DNA from: Deltaproteobacteria bacterium
GTDB lineage: Bacteria; Myxococcota_A; Polyangia; HGW-17
Direction of reading: 5' to 3'
DNA length: 6,615 nucleotides
Assembly: GCA_003249585.1 (NCBI GenBank)
Contig: QKIM01000610.1
Coordinates: 1 to 6,615, forward strand
In this document: piece by piece, positions 1 to 5,487 of the stretch
Numbering within the stretch: the first letter of the stretch is position 1
Layout of the letters: each line of letters begins with the position of its first letter
Translations under genes and position numbers: made by a program
The notes under the pieces: generated by a model
Databases searched by the model: none
The model's input: only the letters and a program-made list of their open reading frames with translations
Told to the model about the DNA's origin: nothing

Positions 1-324
1 TTTTATTATCTCGGAGCCGGATTCTCCACGGAGACCCTCGGGGAATCCCTCATGTCGGGTTCTGACCATCCGGACGGCGAAGAGTTCCAGATCAAATACG
101 CCGTCTTGGCCAACATCGAGGCGGGCGTCGGGTTCCGCTGGGCCTCGAGCTTCAATCTCCGCTTCACCTTCGGGCTGAGCACCCTGCTCAACCCCGACTC
201 CGGGGAGTGCGTCGAGAACTGCACCCACGTCTCGGCCGGGGGCACCGTCATCCCCACGAGCGCCGAGGGGGACTTCCAGCGCGTGTTCGCCTACGCGGCG
301 ATCGCCCTGGGCACGTCGTTCTGA
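1..324 (+). CDS. Outer-membrane beta-barrel-like protein, 3' end only (paralogue of the gene at 729-1367)
   Basis: The reading frame is open from base 1 to a TGA at 322-324, so only the last 107 residues are visible and the start lies outside the window. I do not recognise a named family. These residues align without a gap to the last 107 residues of the protein at 729-1367, with about 44 identities by hand count. Shared landmarks are GAG near the start, HPD, a Cys-Val-Glu-Asn-Cys motif, SAGGT with PT shortly after, and a terminal Phe. Alternating hydrophobic and polar stretches, the Gly/aromatic content and the C-terminal Phe (the usual BAM-recognised signal) suggest the end of an outer-membrane barrel, with the CVENC segment in a loop. 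The two Cys could form a disulfide. The next gene starts 36 nt downstream, so the two are probably co-transcribed. The existence of the gene is secure; the barrel assignment is inferred. Confidence 0.8.
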   Translation, partial: FYYLGAGFSTETLGESLMSGSDHPDGEEFQIKYAVLANIEAGVGFRWASSFNLRFTFGLSTLLNPDSGECVENCTHVSAGGTVIPTSAEGDFQRVFAYAAIALGTSF

Positions 325-328
325 ATCG

Positions 329-347
329 GGTTCCCTGTGCGGGAGCC
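329..347 (+). promoter_or_regulatory. Intercistronic stem-loop just upstream of the lipoprotein RBS
   Basis: GGTTCCC (329-335) can pair with GGGAGCC (341-347) around a 5-nt loop, giving a 7-bp stem with one G-U pair. It sits between the stop at 322-324 and the AAGGGAG ribosome site at 348-354. No T-tract follows, so it is not a classical intrinsic terminator. It could affect mRNA stability or access to the adjacent RBS. The pairing is read by eye and its function is inferred. Confidence 0.3.
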
Positions 348-360
348 AAGGGAGTCATTC

Positions 361-732
361 ATGCCTGTATCGCTCACAACACCGCGGCGGCTCATGCTGC
401 TGCTCCTGCTGGCCGCACCGGTCGGCTGCGGCAATTCCTGGGAGGACCACGACTGGAACCCCCAGGGGACCGTCACCTTCGACGGAGCCCCCGTCGGCGA
501 CATCCTGGTGTGTGCCACGCAGGGCGGCTACTCTGAGTGCGGCAATACGAACTACCAGGGGAGCTTTTACATCTACGTCGACGACGCCATCCGCCACGAG
601 GCATATGAGGTGTGTGTGTGGGACATGGACGGCACCAGCAACGGCGGTTCCTTCGAATCCCAGTGCCAGACGGTGGATCCCTACACCCCCGAGCCGGTTG
701 TCGACTTCGCCCTGGAGGAGGTGACCCCATGA
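361..732 (+). CDS. Small Cys-rich putative lipoprotein with a possible carboxypeptidase-regulatory-like beta-sandwich
   Basis: This 123-residue protein is not one I can name. The ATG at 361 is preferred over an in-frame GTG at 337 because AAGGGAG (348-354) lies 6 nt upstream and the signal sequence then begins naturally. Residues 1-23 have a basic start (RR at 9-10), a Leu-rich core and a possible lipobox PVGC with Cys23. Pro at -3 is atypical, so lipidation is likely but not certain. From about residue 36, the pattern GTVTFDGAPVGD followed by a Gly-Ser-Phe strand and a long YEVCVW strand resembles carboxypeptidase regulatory-like or transthyretin-like beta-sandwiches; this is inference from pattern. 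The mature part has four further Cys (51, 60, 85, 102), enough for two disulfides. The stop overlaps the next start in ATGA at 729-732, indicating translational coupling with the barrel protein that follows. Confidence 0.8.
   Translation: MPVSLTTPRRLMLLLLLAAPVGCGNSWEDHDWNPQGTVTFDGAPVGDILVCATQGGYSECGNTNYQGSFYIYVDDAIRHEAYEVCVWDMDGTSNGGSFESQCQTVDPYTPEPVVDFALEEVTP
714..728 (+). promoter_or_regulatory. Strong ribosome binding site for the second barrel gene
   Basis: GGAGGAGGTG at 714-723 lies five bases before the ATG at 729, inside the last codons of the lipoprotein gene. It fixes the start at 729 even though the frame is open further upstream to 612, and supports coupled translation across the ATGA overlap. 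Confidence 0.75.
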
Positions 733-1367
733 CCCGTCGACTCTGGGGCTTCCTGTTGTGTCTCCTTGTCGCCCCCATCGCCCCCCTGGCCCATGGACAG
801 ACTGCTCCCGTCCCGCCGGTTCACCGGCAGACGCCTCCTCCACCGGCCGAGCTCGCCGCAAAGGACAATCTCTTCTCGGTGAGCATGGTCGCAGGAGTAG
901 GCTCGCCCCTTGGGTTCGGCGGTCTTGAGCTGGGCGTGGACCTCTCCCCGCGCCTCCAGATGGCCATGGGCGCCGGCTGGGGCGAGGGTGGCTTCAACGC
1001 GGCCCTCACCACCCGTCTGAGGTTCTGGGGAGCGGGCGGTTTCTTCACCTTCGCGGGCGCCGGCGTCTCCTACGGGTACGAGGCCACCGAGAGCATCATG
1101 AACGACGAGCACCCCGACGAGGAGCGCTTCGCCGTGAAGCACGCCTTCTACGCCAACGGCGAGCTGGGATTTGGATGGCGCATGGCCAGCGGTGCCCAGC
1201 TCATGGGCGTCCTGGGTTTCGCGACCCTCATCAACATGAGCGAGGCCACCTGCGTCGAGAACTGCACCGTGACGTCAGCTGGCGGCACCACCCTCCCCAC
1301 CGCCGAGACCACCACCCTGTGGCGGGTGACGCCCTACCTCGCCGTCCACATCGGCATGACCTTCTGA
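729..1367 (+). CDS. Exported outer-membrane beta-barrel-like protein with a CVENC loop motif
   Basis: The protein has 212 residues. The start is set by GGAGGAGGTG at 714-723 and the signal peptide that follows it. Residues 1-23 form a Sec signal peptide (RR, hydrophobic core, AHG before Gln24), with no lipobox. A Pro-rich stretch (about 25-41) follows, and from about residue 48 come Gly-rich alternating strands typical of an 8- to 10-strand outer-membrane barrel. The chain ends in a hydrophobic alternating strand with terminal Phe, matching the usual OMP C-terminal signal. Cys175 and Cys179 form the CVENC motif, followed by SAGGTTLPT; both are also in the upstream partial paralogue. There is one more Cys at position 11 in the signal peptide, so the two mature Cys could bond only with each other or with a partner, such as the Cys-rich lipoprotein encoded just before. 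The role is unknown. A gap of 102 nt separates it from the peptidase gene. Confidence 0.82.
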   Translation: MTRRLWGFLLCLLVAPIAPLAHGQTAPVPPVHRQTPPPPAELAAKDNLFSVSMVAGVGSPLGFGGLELGVDLSPRLQMAMGAGWGEGGFNAALTTRLRFWGAGGFFTFAGAGVSYGYEATESIMNDEHPDEERFAVKHAFYANGELGFGWRMASGAQLMGVLGFATLINMSEATCVENCTVTSAGGTTLPTAETTTLWRVTPYLAVHIGMTF

Positions 1368-1453
1368 CAACCAGCCTGAGGAATGAGAAACACAGAAGTG
1401 GGTTGCCGCCAGGGGATGAATCATGCAAACATCTCCCCGAATCGTTCTGAAAT

Positions 1454-1458
1454 GGAGG
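1454..1458 (+). promoter_or_regulatory. Probable ribosome binding site of the S9 peptidase gene
   Basis: GGAGG at 1454-1458 precedes the ATG at 1470 by 11 nt, a little longer than ideal. It favours 1470 over the in-frame ATGs at 1383, 1416 and 1452: the first two have purine-rich sequence almost touching the start codon, and the last has no upstream purine box. Confidence 0.55.
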
Positions 1459-1469
1459 CAAACACAAAA

Positions 1470-4001
1470 ATGTCACACCGTTCCCTTCTGTTCCTCACCC
1501 TGTCCCTGCCCCTCCTCGTGCAATTGTCCTGCTGGAACACGGATAAACGTGGAGACAACGCCTGCAGACCGTCGGTCGAGGCGGCCAAACCCATCGCTCC
1601 AAAACCGCCGGGCAGCACACTGCCGGTCTCAAACTGGAAGTCTCCGCCCAAGGAAATCCTCGACGTCCTGCACGCCCCCCAGCTCCCCTGGGTGTGGACC
1701 TCACCCACGGGGCAGCAGCTGCTGCTGGCCGATCCCGTCCTGTACCCGTCGCTGTCGGAGGTGGGAGCGACCATGCACGAGCTGGCCGGGATGCGGGTCA
1801 ACCCACGGGTCAACGGATACCACGAACGGTACGGCGCGACCGCTCCGAGGTTCGTCAGGGTCTCGGACGGGAAGACCATCAGGCTCCCTCTGCCCGCCAG
1901 CGCGCAGGTCCTCTCCGTGGCCTGGACCGCCGATGGAGAGCGGTTCGCGCTCACCGTCCGACATCCGGACCACCTGGGCCTGTGGGTGGGATCGGTGAAG
2001 GGAACGCTGCAAGAGATCAAACCCCTGGCTGTCAACACCCTGCTGGGCGCCCGGGTCCGCTGGATGCCCGATCAGAAGCGGCTCCTGGTGCACCGGATCC
2101 CCAGGCGTGGCTCACCGCCCGCACCACCGGCCATCCCCGCGGGACCGTCCATCCTCGAAGGCAAGGGGGCGAAGGCCCGGTCCACCTACGAATCGCGCAA
2201 CCTGCTCAAGACCGCCCACGACGACGCCCTCTTCGACTATTACGCCACCAGCGAGCTGGTCGTGGTAGATCCAAAGACTGGAAAACAAAAGCCCATCGGG
2301 GCACCTTCGATCTATTCCAAGGCCGTCTTCTCCCCCGATGGCAAGTACCTCCTGGTTGAACGACTGGTTGGTCCATGGTCGCACGCGGTGACCTGGAGCC
2401 GCTTCGCCGCCAAATTGGAGGTCTGGGATGAAAAGGGCACCCTCGTGGCCCAGGTCGCGACACTCCCCCTGGCCGATCAGGTGCCCTCCCATGGCGTACG
2501 TACAGGGCCGCGCAACGTGATGTGGCGCTCCACGGCGCCGCACACGCTGTACTGGGTCGAGGCGCTGGACGGGGGCAACCCCGTGGCCAAGGTCCCCCAC
2601 CGGGATCGAATCATGCGGCTTGGGGCGCCCTTCACCCAAAAGCCCGGGGAGGTGTTCAAGGCCCGGCACCGGATCCGGAGCTGGCTCGGCTGGTGGAGCG
2701 CCGACGGCAGCACCCTCATGATCATCCAGCGTGAGCGTATCCGCCGCTGGCGCTACACCTGGCTTTTGAACGTGGACAAGGGGACGTCACGGCTGTGGTT
2801 CGGCCTCAACGAGCGGGACAGCTACGCATCGCCGGGCTACCCGGTGCTCCGCACGCTGCCCAACGGTCGACTCGTCCTGCGACAAAAGGGCGACGAGATC
2901 TACTTCCAGGGGCAGCGGGCCACCAGGCAGGGAGACAGGCCGTTCCTTGACCTGCGCAGCATGAAGACCAACGCGGCGCGGCGCCTCTTTCGCGGCAGGG
3001 CGGACCACTACGAATCCTTTGTGGCCTTCGCCGGGGACGACTCGCATTTTGTCCTGCGCTCCGAATCCGCGGCCGAGGTCCCCAACTACTCCCTGGCCAC
3101 CCTCGGTGGCCCCGTCTCAGCTTCCAGGGGTGAAGCCACCCTGACCCTGATCCGAAAACCCATCACCCGCTTCAAAGACCCCACGCCGCAGCTTCGAAAG
3201 ATCAAAAAGCGTCTGGTCCGGTACACGCGAAAAGACGGCGTCCCATTGAGTTTTCAATTGTTTTTACCCCCGGATTACAAACCGGGCGAGCGGCTGCCCA
3301 CGGTCCTGTACGCCTATCCCCTGGAGTACTCGGATCCGGCCACCGCGGGACAGGTGAGGGGGTCGACCCAGCGATTCAGCCGCTTCTACGGCGCCTCCCA
3401 TCTCTTCTTCCTCCTCAAGGGCTACGCCGTGCTCAACAACACGACCATGCCCATGATCGGTGATCCCGAGACCACCTACGACACCTTCGTGCCCCAGCTG
3501 GTGGCCGACGCCGAGGCCGCCGTGGCCAAGGCTGTCGAGATCGGCGTGGCCGATCCCAAACGCATCGGTGTCATCGGCCACAGCCACGGGGGCCTCATGG
3601 TCGCCAACCTTCTGGCCCACACGGACCTGTTCAGCGCGGGGATCGCGCGCAGCGGATCCTACAACAAGACCAACCAGCCCTTCGGTTTTCAGTCGGAGCG
3701 GCGTTCCCTGTTCAAGGCCCGGGATGTCTACATCCAGGTCTCCCCCACCTTCTTCGCCGACAAGATCAAGAAGCCCATCCTCATCATCCACGGGAAACGG
3801 GACGCCAACCCGGGAACACGCACGGCCCAGTCCGAGGTCTTCTTCGAGGCGGTACGGGGTTCGGGGGGGACCGCGAGGCTGGTCCTGCTCCCCCACGAGA
3901 GTCACGGGTATCGGGCCCGTGAGAGTATCGAGCACGTGCTGTGGGAGCAGCTGCGGTGGTTTGACAGATATGTGAAGGGGATCAGTCGAGATCGCCGTTG
4001 A
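1470..4001 (+). CDS. Exported S9-family serine peptidase, S9D glutamyl endopeptidase-like
   Basis: The protein has 843 residues from the ATG at 1470, within the usual size for S9 prolyl-oligopeptidase enzymes, which cut short peptides rather than folded proteins. Residues 1-21 are a signal peptide ending QLSC; Cys21 may be lipidated, but Gln at -3 is poor for a lipobox, so a periplasmic or membrane-anchored protein is inferred. Residues ~60-575 should be the beta-propeller that filters substrates, with SPDGKY-type blade motifs and, near 245-262, a DDALFDYYATSEL segment that I associate with glutamyl endopeptidases. Residues ~580-843 are the alpha/beta-hydrolase domain: AGQVRGS, GHSHGG with nucleophile Ser705, ARSGSYN, PFGFQSE, HGKRD with Asp778, and ESHGYRARES with His812. 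The triad is complete. These motifs closely match the plant chloroplast glutamyl endopeptidase (S9D) from memory. His follows the nucleophile where the plant enzyme has Tyr. The 3' end overlaps the convergent gene by 20 nt. The family is sure, S9D likely, and glutamyl specificity untested. Confidence 0.93.
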   Translation: MSHRSLLFLTLSLPLLVQLSCWNTDKRGDNACRPSVEAAKPIAPKPPGSTLPVSNWKSPPKEILDVLHAPQLPWVWTSPTGQQLLLADPVLYPSLSEVGATMHELAGMRVNPRVNGYHERYGATAPRFVRVSDGKTIRLPLPASAQVLSVAWTADGERFALTVRHPDHLGLWVGSVKGTLQEIKPLAVNTLLGARVRWMPDQKRLLVHRIPRRGSPPAPPAIPAGPSILEGKGAKARSTYESRNLLKTAHDDALFDYYATSELVVVDPKTGKQKPIGAPSIYSKAVFSPDGKYLLVERLVGPWSHAVTWSRFAAKLEVWDEKGTLVAQVATLPLADQVPSHGVRTGPRNVMWRSTAPHTLYWVEALDGGNPVAKVPHRDRIMRLGAPFTQKPGEVFKARHRIRSWLGWWSADGSTLMIIQRERIRRWRYTWLLNVDKGTSRLWFGLNERDSYASPGYPVLRTLPNGRLVLRQKGDEIYFQGQRATRQGDRPFLDLRSMKTNAARRLFRGRADHYESFVAFAGDDSHFVLRSESAAEVPNYSLATLGGPVSASRGEATLTLIRKPITRFKDPTPQLRKIKKRLVRYTRKDGVPLSFQLFLPPDYKPGERLPTVLYAYPLEYSDPATAGQVRGSTQRFSRFYGASHLFFLLKGYAVLNNTTMPMIGDPETTYDTFVPQLVADAEAAVAKAVEIGVADPKRIGVIGHSHGGLMVANLLAHTDLFSAGIARSGSYNKTNQPFGFQSERRSLFKARDVYIQVSPTFFADKIKKPILIIHGKRDANPGTRTAQSEVFFEAVRGSGGTARLVLLPHESHGYRARESIEHVLWEQLRWFDRYVKGISRDRR

Positions 4002-4422
4002 TCTTGCCCATGAGGGACATGAAGGACTTGAGGTGGGCGGCGTAGACGTTGTTCTCGCAGCCGAGCTCCACGATGTAGAGGTCATCCTCGCCGGCGAGGA
4101 TCCCGACGGTGTAGTGGAAGTTCTTGTGCTTGTAGGGGGCGCGCATCTCCAGGACGTAGCCGGACTTCTTGAACTTGGTCTTCTTCTCCAGCTTGTAGCC
4201 CTTGAACTCCGTGAGCTCCCGCTGCATGAGAGTGGCCCAGAAGTCGGCGTTGCCGTTCTTCTTGTTCTCCCGGTAGGTGACCCGGATGGCCGAGGCGTCG
4301 GCGGCCACGAGGCGCAGCGTGGAGTCGGTCTTCTTGGTCTCCACGAAGCCCTTGGGCGGTTCGAAGTTGACGTGTCCACAGGACGCTGCAAGGATGGCAA
4401 TGATAAATATATATTTTTTCAT
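3982..4422 (-). CDS. Small putative lipoprotein of unknown function
   Basis: The protein has 146 residues, with ATG at 4422-4420. AGGAA (complement of 4431-4435) lies 8 nt upstream, within the end of the preceding gene. A short signal peptide (MKKYIFIIAILAASC) ends at Cys15; A-A-S before Cys is an acceptable though not perfect lipobox. The mature part begins with PPKGF and is Lys-rich with alternating strands and a C-terminal helix. This loosely recalls PsbP/DcrB-like (Mog1-type) folds, which often open with P-x-GF, but that is only a suggestion. There is one further Cys, in a LGCENN segment. The signal-peptide codons are AT-rich against a GC-rich background, which is common for such segments. 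It lies 4 nt after the DUF4349 gene and is almost certainly in the same operon. Its 3' end overlaps the convergent peptidase gene at 3982-4001. Confidence 0.8.
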   Translation of the reverse strand: MKKYIFIIAILAASCGHVNFEPPKGFVETKKTDSTLRLVAADASAIRVTYRENKKNGNADFWATLMQRELTEFKGYKLEKKTKFKKSGYVLEMRAPYKHKNFHYTVGILAGEDDLYIVELGCENNVYAAHLKSFMSLMGKINGDLD

Positions 4423-4426
4423 GATG

Positions 4427-5302
4427 TCAGTTCCTGAAGAGGGTTACGATGTCAAAGTACCGGATCCACTCGATGGGGGTCTGGATCTTGATGGCCGGGC
4501 CGCTGTATTTGTGCTGGCCATGGCGCATGTAGAACCGCACGGAGACCGTGGCGAAGGAGACCAGGTTGCTGTAGTAGCGGAGCATGCCCTTGATGCGCTC
4601 GATATCGCCGGTGACGCGGGTGAGCTCCTTCTCGACGGCGAGGGTGTCCTTCACCTTGGTGGACTTGGCGAGGATGGCCTTGAGGCGGTCCCGGGCGGCG
4701 ACGAGGTTGTTCATGCGCATGGTGAGGTCCACGAACTGGGCCGTGATGTCCTCGGAGGTGACGCGCCGGTGGGTCATCTTGCCGAACCCCTCGAGCTCCT
4801 GGATGAAGTCGAAGAACTTCGCGGCGGGGATGCGCACCACGAGGTAGTTGTTGTCCCGGGACTTCATGTACCCGTTAAACTTGCCCATGAGGGTGATGCA
4901 GCGCTTGGCGGCCTTCTCGGGGTCGAAGACACCCACGGAGACGTCGCCGTGATAGATGATCATGCGCTTCTGCAGGGTGGTGCGGTCGCTCTTTGCCTCG
5001 CCGGGCTTCTCGGGCTCAGCGGGTCTCTTGGCGCCCGTGTCCTTGTTGGCGGTGAGGTTCCGGTCCTCTTCCTGCTCGGAGGTCCCCGAGGAGGGGGGCG
5101 CCGGCGAAGGCCGCGCCTCCTCCACCGCCTCGGCCTTCTTGGTGGTCGGCGCGTAGTCGGCGGTGGCGGTGGCTCCACCATACGTCGAATGCCGGTGATA
5201 GCTCCGGTAGGACCGGGAGGATCCGGGATAGGTCGACCGCTCCGGCCTGCTGCAGGCCGTGACGGCCAACGCGAACAATGACAGTATCAATACTTCTCTC
5301 AC
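4427..5302 (-). CDS. DUF4349-domain lipoprotein
   Basis: The protein has 291 residues. The start is a GTG at 5302-5300, chosen because GGAGGT (complement of 5308-5313) sits 5 nt upstream and a clean signal peptide follows. Residues 1-17 end in a good lipobox, V-T-A-C, with Cys17 as the lipid site. Residues 18 to about 110 are a low-complexity linker: first Ser/Tyr/Arg/His-rich, then Pro/Glu/Lys-rich. Residues ~114-258 match DUF4349: a strand (RMIIYHGDVSV), a helix ending in NGYM, LVVRIPAAKF, the segment VTSEDITAQFVDL, a helical, probably coiled-coil hairpin about 190-240 (VAARDRLKAI, VEKELTRVTGDIE), and a final strand (FATVSVRFYM). Many family members have a C-terminal membrane helix; here only about 30 residues follow and no such helix is visible, so the lipid would be the sole anchor. 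The family's biochemical function is not established. The downstream small lipoprotein follows after 4 nt, so expression is probably coupled. Confidence 0.88.
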   Translation of the reverse strand: MREVLILSLFALAVTACSRPERSTYPGSSRSYRSYHRHSTYGGATATADYAPTTKKAEAVEEARPSPAPPSSGTSEQEEDRNLTANKDTGAKRPAEPEKPGEAKSDRTTLQKRMIIYHGDVSVGVFDPEKAAKRCITLMGKFNGYMKSRDNNYLVVRIPAAKFFDFIQELEGFGKMTHRRVTSEDITAQFVDLTMRMNNLVAARDRLKAILAKSTKVKDTLAVEKELTRVTGDIERIKGMLRYYSNLVSFATVSVRFYMRHGQHKYSGPAIKIQTPIEWIRYFDIVTLFRN

Positions 5303-5487
5303 GATATACCTCCAAAGTGGTTGTCACCCGCAACGGGTTTCAGGTGCCTACAGGTTTAGCACGTCACATTGCCAAGTCAATACAATTAGTTACCGGTATC
5401 GATGGCCATAGGGTAAAAATTCTTCTATATCTTACTCCTGCCAAACGATGGGTTGGCGTCAAAATTCTAAGGGTCATCGAAAAAAGC
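5303..5487. promoter_or_regulatory. Divergent intergenic region with candidate promoters
   Basis: This 185-nt gap between the divergent DUF4349 and RNase genes is visibly more AT-rich than the flanks. On the minus strand, TTGACT (complement of 5375-5380) and a weak TAAACC (complement of 5353-5358), 16 nt apart, could serve the lipoprotein operon. On the plus strand, TACAAT at 5381-5386 and TATATC at 5426-5431 are possible -10 boxes for the RNase gene; the second has a weak TGGCCA 17 nt upstream. A small inverted repeat, ACCCG-CAA-CGGGT (5326-5338), lies in the lipoprotein 5' leader, and TACCGGTA (5391-5398) is an 8-bp palindrome. The boxes are read by eye and none is decisive. Confidence 0.35.
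5308..5313 (-). promoter_or_regulatory. Ribosome binding site deciding the GTG start of the DUF4349 gene
   Basis: The complement of 5308-5313 reads GGAGGT, 5 nt before the GTG at 5302-5300. It is the best Shine-Dalgarno match in this part of the window and supports a GTG start rather than an internal ATG. Confidence 0.75.

Noticed and set aside
612..728. Longer version of the second barrel gene starting at 612
   Set aside because: It overlaps the lipoprotein gene in another frame; the ribosome site at 714-723 and the signal peptide place the start at 729.
1412..1438. GGGGA...TCCCC inverted repeat before the peptidase start
   Set aside because: The stem is only 5 bp with a 17-nt loop and no T-tract, so it is not a credible terminator or riboswitch.
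1383..1469. Upstream starts for the peptidase at 1383, 1416 or 1452
   Set aside because: They put a polar stretch before the signal peptide and lack a well-spaced ribosome site; 1470 gives a normal signal sequence with GGAGG upstream.
3264..4400. A 378-codon minus-strand open frame across the peptidase end and small lipoprotein
   Set aside because: Its sequence is Ser/Arg/Pro/Thr-rich then Gly/Val/Leu-rich without any domain, and it lies over the conserved catalytic part of the S9 peptidase in another frame.
4401..4419. AT-rich tract with a run of T on the plus strand, resembling a terminator tail
   Set aside because: It is the Lys/Ile/Phe codons of the small lipoprotein's signal peptide read from the other strand, with no GC-rich stem before it.
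4277..5281. A 334-codon plus-strand open frame opposite the two lipoprotein genes
   Set aside because: It is an antisense shadow of a high-GC region: it is made of Val/Leu/Gly/Asp repeats, has no family resemblance, and the minus-strand proteins have clear signal peptides and a DUF4349 domain.
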